DNA of 25,438 nt from Oceanospirillaceae bacterium UBA2001 (GCA_002335115.1 DDCR01000120.1:1-25438); one strand, 5' to 3'; shown: positions 7,222 through 16,535, numbered from the stretch's first letter. Made by a program: numbers and translations. The notes: generated by a model not told the origin, from the sequence alone.

Positions 7222-8523
7222 TTAGCGCTGCGGCATATCTTCTAATGTATAAACCAAGCTCACCAGCGCGTCTTCTGGAACTGCGGGCACCTGATTTGAC
7301 CACTCTATATACAAATCACGCATAACAATTAGACGTTCTGGCTCTAGCTTTGCTTGATTAGCCCTTTCCCGTGCATCATTTTTTACGTTAAATAGATACT
7401 CATTCTCATCTACCTTTAGGTATTTCCAATCTCCAAGACGAAAAGCGCGTTGATCTCGATGTTTCATTCGCCAGTACATAGGCCGTTCAAAAGTTGTTAA
7501 AGAATCAGTGAAGGTAGGCTTCATTGACACTCCATCTAGCTTATGATCCTCTGGTAATGTTGCGTCTGCTATATCCAGTATCGTCGCAGTCCAGTCCATA
7601 GTCATTGAATGCTGTTCGCTCGTCACACCTGTTTGAGTAATGCCTTTTGGCCAATGAACAATATAAGGTACGCGGATACCACCTTCTGTGAGGTCCATCT
7701 TTCCGCCAACACAAGGCCAATTATCTGAGAATCTTTCACCACCGTTATCACTTGTGAAAATTATTAACGTATCTTCGAGCTGATCATTTTTTTCTAGAGC
7801 ATCAACTAACCAGCCAATACCTTCATCCATCTCTTTAACCATTGTTTGGTAAGTTTCAACATTACCTCCGTCTAGATGATAAATACTGTCACTTATATCA
7901 GGGTCAATTTTTCCTTGGGCACGTGTCTCCCATGGCCAATGTGGAGCCGTGTAATGCAGGCTGAGCATAAAGGGCCCGCCCACTTTAGCTCGCTGATTTA
8001 TATAGTCAACGGCACGTTTAGAAAACAAATCAGTAAGATAACCCTCTTCTTCATGTGGTTGACCATCTAACTCAAGATCATGTTCTTTATTGGTTCCAGT
8101 ATGCGAATAGTACCCAACTGCACCAGACATGGGGCCAAAGTGATGCATGTATCCACTTTTTTCCGGTCCAAAATGTGGACGATAGCCCAGATGCCATTTT
8201 CCAATTAATGCCGTATGGTAACCTTTATCTTTAAGCAGTGAGGGTAAGGTTGGTAGCTCTGGAAACAAGCCGAGCTCAGGATTGCCTATTGCGTTATCTG
8301 CCATCGGCTCCTCACTAGCCCCTCTTACCCAATATTGATAGCGACCTGTCATTAGAGCAAATCGAGTAGGTGAACATACCGGAGCGTTGGAATAGCCATT
8401 GATATATTTGATGCCATTGGCCGCGAGCTTATCTAAAACAGGGGAAATAGGTTCCCTTCCCCCGTAACATCCTAGATCTGCATATCCAAGGTCATCAGCA
8501 ACAATAAACACAAAGTTAGTCAT
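7222..8523 (-). CDS. Type I (formylglycine) sulfatase, no signal peptide
   Basis: A 433-residue sulfatase that hydrolyses a sulfate ester. The C-x-P-x-R motif is intact: Cys50-Ser-Pro-Thr-Arg54, where Cys50 would be matured to formylglycine. Further active-site positions are Asp10-Asp11 (VADDLGYAD), Lys109 and His111 (GKWHLG), His195 (TAPHWPW), Asp259-Asn260 (TSDNGG) and Lys275. The ATG, with AGGA about 9 bases upstream, opens directly into the first beta strand. There is therefore no export signal, and the enzyme should act in the cytoplasm on an imported sulfate ester. Most polysaccharide sulfatases are exported, so a small substrate is more likely. No maturation enzyme (FGE or anSME) is encoded in the window. 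It is the last gene of the leftward tctC-initiated operon, 118 bases after the aldehyde dehydrogenase. Confidence 0.9.
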   Translation of the reverse strand: MTNFVFIVADDLGYADLGCYGGREPISPVLDKLAANGIKYINGYSNAPVCSPTRFALMTGRYQYWVRGASEEPMADNAIGNPELGLFPELPTLPSLLKDKGYHTALIGKWHLGYRPHFGPEKSGYMHHFGPMSGAVGYYSHTGTNKEHDLELDGQPHEEEGYLTDLFSKRAVDYINQRAKVGGPFMLSLHYTAPHWPWETRAQGKIDPDISDSIYHLDGGNVETYQTMVKEMDEGIGWLVDALEKNDQLEDTLIIFTSDNGGERFSDNWPCVGGKMDLTEGGIRVPYIVHWPKGITQTGVTSEQHSMTMDWTATILDIADATLPEDHKLDGVSMKPTFTDSLTTFERPMYWRMKHRDQRAFRLGDWKYLKVDENEYLFNVKNDARERANQAKLEPERLIVMRDLYIEWSNQVPAVPEDALVSLVYTLEDMPQR

Positions 8524-8641
8524 ATCAAGCCATCCTATTCTATAAACGGATATTCATTACATCAATTAGTACACTATTTAAAACATATGAACATGTGCGT
8601 ACTAAAATGACACTACCTTACTTTTAGGGGTTTTTGATTAT

Positions 8642-10129
8642 TTATAGTTGAACCCAAGCAGTCTTAAGGTTGATGTATTTATCTAATGCATGTAATGACT
8701 TATCAACACCGTTGCCGGATTGCTTAACACCGCCAAGAGGTACTGTATTGTCTGCGCCACCATAGGTATTCACATGAACCACACCTGCATTAATGGCTCG
8801 AACCATTTTGTGAGCACGCGATAAATTTCCTGTCCAAACACCAGAAGCTAAACCATAGTCGGTAGAATTTGCCAATTTAATTGCTTCTTCTTCGGTATCA
8901 AAACTTACTACACCCAAAATAGGACCAAATACCTCTTCACTGTGAATTTTCATATCAGGAGTCACATTGCTGAACAACGTAGGTGCCATATAATAACCAC
9001 CACTTTTAGTGAGAATACGTTCACCGCCAGTAACCAAATTTGCACCATCATTAATGGCTTGTTTAGCGAAAGCTAAATTCTTTTCTAGTTGTATTTCACT
9101 ATTTATTGCACCGATATTGCTGTTTAAATCAAGCGGATCACCTACTCGTAAAGTTTCGGTAATCTTGGCTAGTTTTTCCACAAATTCATCATAAATTTCA
9201 CGTTGCACTAATAAGCGGGAGCCCGCCACACATACCTGTCCAGAGTTGCGGAAAATTCCCAACGCAGAAACCTTAGCTGCCTGAGCTAGATCAGGCGCAT
9301 CAGCAAATATAATGTTAGGTGACTTACCGCCTAATTCGAGATAGACACGTTTAAGATTTGAACGAGCAGAGTATTCAAGTAACTTACGACCAACAAAACC
9401 AGAACCTGTAAACACCAATACATCGACGTCATTGTGTAGACCCAGAGCTTCACCAGATACAGCACCCTGACCTGTAACCACATTCAACACACCATCAGGT
9501 AGGCCAGCTTCAGAAAAGAGCTTTGCAAGTCTTAACAATGTTAAAGAGGCTGTTTCAGAAGGTTTCATTACTACCGAATTCCCTGTCGCTAGTGCGGGAG
9601 CAAGTTTCCATGCAGCAATCATTAGCGGAAAATTCCAAGGAATAATAGCACCTACAACACCAACAGGCTCGCGATGAATCATTCCTAAAACATCCCCGGC
9701 TGTTGGCGCAATTTCTCCATAGACTTTATCAATAGTCTCCGCATAAAAACGTATTGTTGCAGCTGCTGAACCTGGCTCAGCTTTAAACGCCATGCCAATT
9801 TCTGTACCGTTATCACGTACCCCCAAAACAGCAAGCTCAAGTGCATTTTTTTCAATAAGATCAGCGGCTTTCAGCATTATTTTTTTACGTTCAGCAGGAG
9901 CCATATTGGCCCAACTACCTTTCTCAAAAGCAGCGCGTGCAGCGACCACTGCACGGTCTACATCTTCTGCTCCCGCGTCGGCGGTGGTGGTAATAACTTG
10001 ACCATTGATGGGACTAATAATATCGATTGTTTGACCACTAATCGCTGCCTGCCATCCACCGTTTATAAATAGTTTTTGTGGTGCTATTTTTTGTTGCCGT
10101 AATTCATTTATTTTTTGTTGATCCAACAT
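8642..10129 (-). CDS. NAD(P)-dependent aldehyde dehydrogenase (PuuC/betaine-aldehyde type)
   Basis: A 495-residue aldehyde dehydrogenase with the full catalytic set: Asn166 (IPWNFP), Glu265 (LELGGKSP) and Cys300 (NSGQVCVAGSR). The C-terminal VPLGGVKQSGNGVDKSL is intact. The opening FINGGWQAAISGQTIDIISP and the overall pattern resemble aldehyde dehydrogenases acting on aldehydes formed from amines (PuuC-like). It differs from hpaE in the Cys motif (QVCVAGS against QRCTSSS). The ATG has an AAGGA site 6 bases upstream. It lies 102 bases after the UPF0261 gene in the leftward operon. A reasonable role is oxidation of the aldehyde produced by the class III aminotransferase at 23224, but the substrate is not shown by sequence. 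Confidence 0.88.
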   Translation of the reverse strand: MLDQQKINELRQQKIAPQKLFINGGWQAAISGQTIDIISPINGQVITTTADAGAEDVDRAVVAARAAFEKGSWANMAPAERKKIMLKAADLIEKNALELAVLGVRDNGTEIGMAFKAEPGSAAATIRFYAETIDKVYGEIAPTAGDVLGMIHREPVGVVGAIIPWNFPLMIAAWKLAPALATGNSVVMKPSETASLTLLRLAKLFSEAGLPDGVLNVVTGQGAVSGEALGLHNDVDVLVFTGSGFVGRKLLEYSARSNLKRVYLELGGKSPNIIFADAPDLAQAAKVSALGIFRNSGQVCVAGSRLLVQREIYDEFVEKLAKITETLRVGDPLDLNSNIGAINSEIQLEKNLAFAKQAINDGANLVTGGERILTKSGGYYMAPTLFSNVTPDMKIHSEEVFGPILGVVSFDTEEEAIKLANSTDYGLASGVWTGNLSRAHKMVRAINAGVVHVNTYGGADNTVPLGGVKQSGNGVDKSLHALDKYINLKTAWVQL

Positions 10130-10231
10130 AGTTATTCCTTGAGCTCTTGTACTTCATTTATCTTTGGATAATTCAGATTTTCTATAAACAGACACAAGCA
10201 ATAGGCACCCATTTTTTGGTATTATCGTCAG

Positions 10232-11467
10232 CTATTGTTTTTTAATCGTGCCATCAGCAACCCATTGGTCAAAAATTTTAAGGGCTGTATCGGCGAAAGC
10301 CTGATCATTAATGTGTGCGTCCAATTCTGTCATTTCAACTGGAGAAACTATGACTTTTCTCATTTCATCGCAAAATGCGACTAAACCCTCTGGGTCGTGA
10401 GCGTCCCCCCCTTCTTTATCCCATTCTTCAATACCTTGAGTCGGCAATAACACATGAACAGGCGCAGTGGCAGCTGTTAAACGCTTCGCCATTTCTTGAG
10501 CAGTCTGGCGACGCTCTTCAGTATTTAACACTGATGATTTTATCAAACGATTGTGTGTATGAAATGGCCGATCCTGGAATTGTTCAGGAATTTCCTGCCA
10601 ACCTGCAAAATCAATCAAATCAATCGCACCCGGTGCAACCAATTGAGGGATGCCAGTTCGTCCTGCACTTAACAAACGATCAGGGCCAGAATGCACTACA
10701 GAACCAAAAACTAAATTACTCAGTTCCTGCATTGAGAAATCCATCACACAAACAAACTCGCCTTTCGTAGCAATGTTTTCATAAGCCATGCCACCCATGC
10801 CCATTGAATGAAAAATAGCGACTTCATAGCCCCGCTCTTCAAGGGCTGGCTTCAATAATTTCATATAACTTAAGCAAGAGCTTCCAAGTGATGTCATACC
10901 AACTACGGGACGATCATTCTTGGAAGGTTCTACAGCTCTTGTTGCACCTAACACTGCCCCAGCAGCTTGACTGAGTGAGGACTTACAGATGCTATTTAAG
11001 CCATACAAACCACCCGCCCAAAGGATCATTTGAATATCAGCGGCTAAGCGACCAGGCTCTATTAGCGGAGAAAATGATACGGTGGAAACCACGTATTTTG
11101 GCACACCTAACGGTAAGGCTTGGCAGACATCGAGCGCCAAGTCTGTCGCCATGGTACCGCCCAAAATCACGACACCGTCAAAACGTCCTTGCCGTTGTAG
11201 CTCAATAACTAATGTCGAAGCACCTACTGCCATCATCTGCATCGCTTTGTTTTCACTGTTGAAATCAATCGCTTTTTGAATAGAGCTATTGGCAGCTTCT
11301 GCAACTTGATGTTTGGATATGTCGGTTGGCTTATCAGGATCACCTAACACACTCACATCCATGGTAATCACTTTGCCACTCATGGCTTTAATGCGCGATG
11401 CCATATATTCTAATTCGTCGTTTTTTGTGTCGTAGGTACCGACAATTAAAATCGTTTTATCTGGCAT
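10232..11467 (-). CDS. UPF0261 / Tm-1-like ATP-binding domain protein
   Basis: A protein of 411 residues from the chosen ATG, matching the UPF0261 family, the same domain as the N-terminal part of the tomato Tm-1 resistance protein. Its N-terminal ILIVGTYDTKNDELEYM and the glycine-rich VVILGGTMATDLAL, VGMTSLGSSC and HSMGMGGMAYE stretches are characteristic. The C-terminal half has APGAIDLIDF and HVLLPTQGIEEWDKEGG. The biochemical role is not known. Many relatives are fused to, or sit beside, a TIM-barrel protein of the phosphoenolpyruvate hydrolase-like family; no such partner is seen here. I prefer the ATG at 11467 (AAGGTG 6 bases upstream) to the GTG three codons earlier. It is placed between tctA and the aldehyde dehydrogenase in the same direction, so it is probably part of the substrate's catabolism. 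Confidence 0.85.
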   Translation of the reverse strand: MPDKTILIVGTYDTKNDELEYMASRIKAMSGKVITMDVSVLGDPDKPTDISKHQVAEAANSSIQKAIDFNSENKAMQMMAVGASTLVIELQRQGRFDGVVILGGTMATDLALDVCQALPLGVPKYVVSTVSFSPLIEPGRLAADIQMILWAGGLYGLNSICKSSLSQAAGAVLGATRAVEPSKNDRPVVGMTSLGSSCLSYMKLLKPALEERGYEVAIFHSMGMGGMAYENIATKGEFVCVMDFSMQELSNLVFGSVVHSGPDRLLSAGRTGIPQLVAPGAIDLIDFAGWQEIPEQFQDRPFHTHNRLIKSSVLNTEERRQTAQEMAKRLTAATAPVHVLLPTQGIEEWDKEGGDAHDPEGLVAFCDEMRKVIVSPVEMTELDAHINDQAFADTALKIFDQWVADGTIKKQ

Positions 11468-11602
11468 GAAATTCACCTTTATCTCAATATACTGGTTCGT
11501 AATAAAATGTAAGAACGGTTGATCCTAGACATGGGTGACGTCATTTCAACAGCGTTTCCACCAACAAATTATCTATTGTCATGACGGTTTCTTCTTTTGG
11601 GT

Positions 11603-13081
11603 TTACTTGTGTTCACAATATTCTTTAACCGCTGTCCTAATATGCAATACGATGACCAACACAATAATTGCAAAAATAGCAGCAGAAATGGGCCGGTCGA
11701 TAAAGTCTAATGGTGTTGTAACTCTAGCCATCGAGGAGCGCAATTTGACCTCCATGATTCCACCTAAAACCATCCCTAAAATAATAGCAACAATCGGTAG
11801 ATTAAGGCGTTTCAGAATCAAACCAAAGACACCGAATCCTGCTGCAACTGCACAATCAGTGATTGAGTTACGCAAAGAGTACACACCGACAAAGCTTAGC
11901 GTCAGTATTACCACCCCTAAAAAGCGCGTTGGAATTTGAATAATTTTAAGAATAAAATTAGTCGAGAACATGAGGAAGATCAAAACTATTCCATTCAACA
12001 GTAATAAGGAGATATAAAGGGCCATTACAAAGTCCATCTCGTTTTGGAACAGCTGGGGCCCCGGAATCACATTGTGGACGTAAAACACTGAAAGCATCAT
12101 CGCAGTGAGTGCCTCACCAGGAATACCCAGTGCTAGTAACGGAATCATTGCAGCTGCAGGGACAGCATTATTAGCCGCTTCTGAGGCGACTAAACCTTCA
12201 GGAGAACCCTTACCAAATAACTCCGGTTTTTCTGAGTTTTTTTGTGCATAGGTGTAGGACATAAACTGAGCGGTAAACTCACCCACTCCAGGAATCATTC
12301 CCATTAGGATACCAAAACTTGCTGAAACACTGGCTACTCTTTTGTAAATCCAAAGCTCTTTTAAGCCTTGAAATAGACCACCTTTTAAGGGAGTTGCTTT
12401 TGGGGAGTAATTGTTTTCAACTAATAACAAAAATGCTTGTGAAAGAGCGAATAGACCCAAAACTACAACGATCAAATCAACACCTGAAGCTAACCAAGAT
12501 TGGTCAAAGGTGTAACGTTTGGTATAGCGAATGGGTTCTAAGCCGATACTATTAATGAATATACCAAAACACGCGAGCATACCAGTGGCTAAGATCTGGC
12601 CACGATGGGCAAAGACAACTAAAATAATACCGAGCAAAGCGGCCATGAAGATTTCACGACTACCAAATAAAGGAGCGACTTTTGCCAAAACGGGAGCAAA
12701 AAGTATTAAGCAAATGACCGATAATATACCACCAAAAAATGAAGCCGAGTAAGCAAGACTGAGTGCCCGACGTCCTTCGCCCCGTTGAGTCATCGGGTAG
12801 CCGTCGTATGTGGTCAGCGCATTAACCGCGGTACCGGGGGTGTTAATCAAGATCGCTGGAATCGATCCTCCATACATGGATGAACCATAAATTCCGAGCA
12901 ATAAAGTCAGGCCGACAATAGGCTCTAGCGAAAAGGTGGCGGGTAATAAAATAGCGATGGCAACGGCAGCGCCAACACCAGGAATTGCTCCTATAAATAC
13001 GCCTCCTACCGATCCAATCAAAAGTGCAAATAAAACGTCCCAGCGAAATAAAATATCGAAAGCACTTAATAATACGTCCAT
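11603..13081 (-). CDS. tctA: Tripartite tricarboxylate transporter large permease
   Basis: A 492-residue integral membrane protein of the TctA family with about 11-12 hydrophobic segments. Signature regions are visible near the N-terminus: GGVFIGAIPGVGAAVAIAIL, LLGIYGSSMYGGSIPAIL, then INTPGTAVNALTTYDGYPM. The second half-repeat has ILMGMIPGVGEFTAQFMSY and LLALGIPGEALTAMML. It forms the channel of a secondary, ion-driven, binding-protein-dependent importer for carboxylate-containing compounds. The ATG has GGGG 7 bases upstream, and the gene starts 9 bases after tctB. A 135-base gap separates it from the UPF0261 gene downstream. Confidence 0.93.
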   Translation of the reverse strand: MDVLLSAFDILFRWDVLFALLIGSVGGVFIGAIPGVGAAVAIAILLPATFSLEPIVGLTLLLGIYGSSMYGGSIPAILINTPGTAVNALTTYDGYPMTQRGEGRRALSLAYSASFFGGILSVICLILFAPVLAKVAPLFGSREIFMAALLGIILVVFAHRGQILATGMLACFGIFINSIGLEPIRYTKRYTFDQSWLASGVDLIVVVLGLFALSQAFLLLVENNYSPKATPLKGGLFQGLKELWIYKRVASVSASFGILMGMIPGVGEFTAQFMSYTYAQKNSEKPELFGKGSPEGLVASEAANNAVPAAAMIPLLALGIPGEALTAMMLSVFYVHNVIPGPQLFQNEMDFVMALYISLLLLNGIVLIFLMFSTNFILKIIQIPTRFLGVVILTLSFVGVYSLRNSITDCAVAAGFGVFGLILKRLNLPIVAIILGMVLGGIMEVKLRSSMARVTTPLDFIDRPISAAIFAIIVLVIVLHIRTAVKEYCEHK

Positions 13082-13090
13082 ATTATACCC

Positions 13091-13630
13091 CTAGAAGTTT
13101 AGTATCATGAAGCTACGAATAGAGCCTGGTAAGTACTCATAGAGTTCACCACCTGGAATTTTCACCTTCAGGAAGGTTTTGAATACCAATACAATAAGAA
13201 AACCGATGAATGACGCAAGCAGAAACATTTTTAACTCTCGATAACCTAATCGGAATACCAATAAAGGCATGAATATAAGCGTCATTGGTAAGTAGCCCAC
13301 TTGTGGAACCAGCCAAACATACAAAAGAAACCAAGCAGCATATTCCAAAGAGCGCACCCATAAACCGATTTCTTTTAATCGACCATAAATCCGCTGTGAG
13401 AGTGCCGAACCAATAAGATGAAAAAAAGCAAAGATTGTCATACCAGTCAAGCTGACAGCAGGCCAAAACCCTGGCTGAGCAATAAACTTACCCTGGTTAC
13501 TCCAATGGACTTGTTCATCTAGTTGGGACAGTAATAAAATTGAAAAAATCAGGAAAATTACTGCAAACACGAAATCTCCAGTTCGGCGATCACGTTTGAA
13601 CAGTGTCTTCATGGGCTTCAATTTAAACAT
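13091..13630 (-). CDS. tctB: Tripartite tricarboxylate transporter small membrane subunit
   Basis: A 179-residue protein with four to five hydrophobic segments: residues about 18-36, 55-75, 92-112, 114-128 and 133-150. It includes the TctB-like PGFWPAVSLTGM region after the first helix. It would be the small membrane partner of TctA. The Shine-Dalgarno sequence is weak for the ATG at 13630; the Met at codon 7 is an alternative start. It lies between tctC (88 bases upstream) and tctA (9 bases downstream), the classical tctCBA order. Confidence 0.85.
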   Translation of the reverse strand: MFKLKPMKTLFKRDRRTGDFVFAVIFLIFSILLLSQLDEQVHWSNQGKFIAQPGFWPAVSLTGMTIFAFFHLIGSALSQRIYGRLKEIGLWVRSLEYAAWFLLYVWLVPQVGYLPMTLIFMPLLVFRLGYRELKMFLLASFIGFLIVLVFKTFLKVKIPGGELYEYLPGSIRSFMILNF

Positions 13631-13718
13631 ACCAGTTACTCACAGCGTTTGACATAAACGGAACTTAAAGAAATAAGACCCCTCAATATCATATGTATTC
13701 AAGGGCCTAGATTCAGTA

Positions 13719-14669
13719 CTACTTTTCTAAAATTTTACCTAGTACTTCTAGTGCTGCTATATCGGAGTCGATTTGCTTAGCAGCAGCTTCCACATCTTGC
13801 CAATAAACCAATGCTCCAGTTTCTTTTGCTAACTTCTTAGCAGCATCAGATTCGATAACTTTTTTAGCTGAAGCGATTATTTTCTTACGCGCATCTTGCG
13901 GAGTATCCTTGTGAACAAATAAACCATTCCACAGCACTAAATTAAGCTCTGGAACTAGTTCAGAGACAGTCGGAACATCGGGTATTAAGGATATACGCTC
14001 AGAACCTATCGAAGCTAAGACTTTTACCTGATCAAGACAAGGAAGTATCAATTGCAAAGTAGTATTCATAACATCCACATCACCAGATGCTAACGTATTA
14101 CAATCAAGCGCATCAAAAGGTGCTTCAGATGCAAACTCAAAGCCTTTTTTCTTAGCTAGTGCAAATGTTACTTGAGTTGGAACTAATGGCCCACCAAAGT
14201 GACCAAGCGCAACATCGTTTTTCTTAGCATACTCTGCTAAACCATCAATATCATTGTAAGGTGCATTTGCCCCAGCAACGATAACGAATGGGTAAGTGAG
14301 GAAGTTACCAAGAGGCTCAAAAGGGTTAGGTGATAATTCGGGAATACCTATGGTTGGCCCAACTGTTGGAACGGCAATGACAAATGAGCCTACGGTATAG
14401 CCATCTGCTGGCGCTTTAGCGACTTCAATAGCGCCTGGGAAAGGTCCTCCACCGCCTCCAGGCTTATTTACTACTGCTGCTGCAACGCCGTTATCCTTTT
14501 GAAATTGATCAGCAATCATTCTTGTTAGAATGTCTTCCAAGTCACCTGGTGGAAAAGGAACTACAAAAGTAACAGGTTTTTCAGGATATTCTGCAAGGGC
14601 TACAGATGAGGCTAGTAGTGTTGCGCTAGACACACTAAGTGCCAAAGCAATTGATAAAAGTTTATTCAT
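13719..14669 (-). CDS. tctC: Tripartite tricarboxylate transporter periplasmic binding protein
   Basis: A 316-residue Bug/TctC-type solute-binding protein. It has a Sec signal peptide with a likely cut after SSVALA (residue 26), then the mature start EYPEKPVTFVVPF. The ligand loop is unusual: family members usually read PxxPGGxxDxxAR, but here it is FPPGDLEDILTR, so an acidic Asp43 replaces the second Gly and Glu45 is added. Two cysteines (ALDCNTL and LILPCLDQ) could form a disulfide. The start is the ATG at 14669 with GGAGAG 4 bases upstream; the TTG four codons earlier overlaps that ribosome site and is rejected. It is the first gene of the leftward operon. The ligand is unknown; the extra acidic residues might suit a substrate with a positive charge. 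Confidence 0.9.
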   Translation of the reverse strand: MNKLLSIALALSVSSATLLASSVALAEYPEKPVTFVVPFPPGDLEDILTRMIADQFQKDNGVAAAVVNKPGGGGGPFPGAIEVAKAPADGYTVGSFVIAVPTVGPTIGIPELSPNPFEPLGNFLTYPFVIVAGANAPYNDIDGLAEYAKKNDVALGHFGGPLVPTQVTFALAKKKGFEFASEAPFDALDCNTLASGDVDVMNTTLQLILPCLDQVKVLASIGSERISLIPDVPTVSELVPELNLVLWNGLFVHKDTPQDARKKIIASAKKVIESDAAKKLAKETGALVYWQDVEAAAKQIDSDIAALEVLGKILEK

Positions 14670-14800
14670 ATAACTCTCCAATAATTTTATTTTTACTCCA
14701 TCGGTTCATTATTAACACCAATGGTGCAAATAAGTATTGCAATAAACCATGACTTGTGTCAATAATTACTTATTAAATATATGAAATTGGAACAAGAATG
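14654..14800. repeat. Direct repeat copy 1 (tctC-iclR divergent promoter)
   Basis: About 147 bases covering the first codons and leader of tctC, a divergent regulatory region, and an iclR-like ribosome site ending in an ATG (14798-14800). The sequence recurs in the same orientation at 21646-21793, with roughly a dozen substitutions and one one-base indel. Homology stops abruptly after the ATG, where the amidohydrolase leader begins. In this copy the tctC side is functional. The ATG here opens only a short frame that overlaps the amidohydrolase gene. Confidence 0.93.
14716..14744. promoter_or_regulatory. Candidate IclR operator region (copy 1)
   Basis: CACCAATGGTG (14716-14726, CACC/GGTG arms) and the perfect 10-bp palindrome TATTGCAATA (14735-14744) lie between the divergent starts. 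Both are unchanged in copy 2, although flanking bases vary. They are candidates for the binding site of the IclR-type regulator encoded at 21791; binding is inferred. Confidence 0.4.
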
Positions 14801-14829
14801 TTCAATGACAATCTACATGGAGCTACGGG

Positions 14830-16518
14830 ATGCCCAAATTTGCAGAACAAATTTACCTTAATGGCCGCATTAATACCCAAAACCCTGACGCGCCGTGGGC
14901 TGAATCTATGGCGGTTCGTAACGGTAAGATACTGTCGCTAAATAAGGAAGAAGTTAGCCAGCTAACAGGCTCCTCCACGGAGGTGATAGACCTGCAGGGC
15001 AAGTTCCTGATGCCAGGATTAATTGATTGCCATGTACATGGATTATGGGGCGCACGGCAAGAAGCGTACGAGTGTTTCGTAGGCTACGAGGCCACCTTAG
15101 AGCAGCTTTTAGCAGGTGTTAAAGCCAAAGTAGAAAGTACTGGCGCAACTATCTGGATTAGTGGGGGGCCATGGAATACGGGACACATAGCGGCCATCCA
15201 AGAGCTTGGCGAGACGCCACGTGAATGGTTAGACTCTATCAGTGATCAACATCCCATTTGTTTGTATGACACGACCAAGCACAGCATGTTAGCCAACAGT
15301 ATGGCCTTAGATCTTAGTGAGGTCGAAACTTTTTCCCACCTATATAACCAATCCTTTATCGAACGGGATGCTAAAGGAAAGCTCAATGGCATAGTACACG
15401 AAGATGCTACTGGGCCGTTCCGTCAGTTCCTCAGCTACGATATGTCACAAATGTTGGCTGCGGGGAAGCACCTCGTCACCACCTTACATCGCTATGGCAT
15501 CACTGCCATGAAAGAGCCCATGGCCTTTCGCCAGGACCTAGAAACATACCAAAAGTTGGACCATAGCAAGATTTTGAAGCTGCATGTATTTAGCCACATT
15601 GCTCGATCATCACCCCTGTCTACGGTCAGCCTTAGTGTGGCTGAGATGACGTTAATGCGAGATCAATACCGCAGTAAAAATCATTACCCCGACGGCTGTA
15701 AATTGTTTCTTGATGGTGTTGCACCTAGCCGAACAGCAGCATTCTTTGACCCTTACGTGCCTTGTTGCTGTGTTGGCGAAGCGGTTGATCAATACGATGC
15801 TGAAAAACTGTTACGCATATCCCCCAAAGACTTAGCCAATCAACTAGTAGAGCTAGACGAGGCAGGTTTCACAGTAAAAATGCATGCTGTTGGAGACTGC
15901 GCTGTTAACGCTGGACTCACCAGTATTAGCGTTGCAAGAAGCACCAAGAATTCAGGCATAAAACATGAAATTGCCCACACAGCCTTTGTATCCGATGAGG
16001 ACTTCCCGCGCTTCAAACAACTTGGAGTAGTAGCCGAAGTATCCCCAAAAATATGGTTTCCAACAGCTATTACAGCTGTCCAACGAGAAATTCTCGGATT
16101 AGAAAGGGCTAATCGATGCCACCCGATCAGAACTTTACTGGAGCACGGTACGCTAGTCACATATGGTTCTGATTGGCCGGCAGCAGTGCCAGATGCTGAC
16201 CCTTGGATCGGTATGGCAGGCATGATCACCCGAGAACACCCCAAAGGACTTTACCCAGGACACGTGGGCTACGACCAGGGAATTAATTTAGACCAAGCTA
16301 TCGCAATATTTACCTGCAATGGCGCCACCGCAATGCGTATGGAAGATCGGATTGGCCAGTTAAAATCGGGGTTTCAGGCAGACTTCATCGTGCTGAACCA
16401 TCACTTGGATAAAATTCCACCTAACACCATTGCTGACACCAAAGTGCTGGCCACATATTTTGCTGGTGAGTGCGTATACTCTTTGCTGGAGACCGAGATT
16501 GCCGAGACTGTGAATTAG
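14830..16518 (+). CDS. Amidohydrolase family protein (amidohydrolase 3, YtcJ-like)
   Basis: A 562-residue metal-dependent hydrolase with a TIM-barrel and beta-sandwich layout. Visible motifs are the metal-binding His68 and His70 (LIDCHVHG), Lys291 (CKLFLDGV), His352 (KMHAVGD), His383 (EIAHTAFVS) and Asp448 (TYGSDWP). The C-terminal LKSGFQADFIVLN is typical. There is no signal peptide, so it should act in the cytoplasm, on a C-N or similar bond of an unknown substrate. The ATG has GGAG 7 bases upstream. It is the left-end gene of the inserted segment and is read away from repeat copy 1, 29 bases past the repeat end. Its GC looks higher than that of the genes outside the insert (two sampled 60-base lines gave 47% and 55%). 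Convergent with the amidase. Confidence 0.87.
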   Translation: MPKFAEQIYLNGRINTQNPDAPWAESMAVRNGKILSLNKEEVSQLTGSSTEVIDLQGKFLMPGLIDCHVHGLWGARQEAYECFVGYEATLEQLLAGVKAKVESTGATIWISGGPWNTGHIAAIQELGETPREWLDSISDQHPICLYDTTKHSMLANSMALDLSEVETFSHLYNQSFIERDAKGKLNGIVHEDATGPFRQFLSYDMSQMLAAGKHLVTTLHRYGITAMKEPMAFRQDLETYQKLDHSKILKLHVFSHIARSSPLSTVSLSVAEMTLMRDQYRSKNHYPDGCKLFLDGVAPSRTAAFFDPYVPCCCVGEAVDQYDAEKLLRISPKDLANQLVELDEAGFTVKMHAVGDCAVNAGLTSISVARSTKNSGIKHEIAHTAFVSDEDFPRFKQLGVVAEVSPKIWFPTAITAVQREILGLERANRCHPIRTLLEHGTLVTYGSDWPAAVPDADPWIGMAGMITREHPKGLYPGHVGYDQGINLDQAIAIFTCNGATAMRMEDRIGQLKSGFQADFIVLNHHLDKIPPNTIADTKVLATYFAGECVYSLLETEIAETVN

Positions 16519-16535
16519 TTTGTGCCTTTATTTTT

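Noticed and set aside
15840..16244. 134-residue minus-strand open frame inside the amidohydrolase
   Set aside because: Its composition follows the opposite strand of a well-supported gene whose active-site motifs lie in this stretch.
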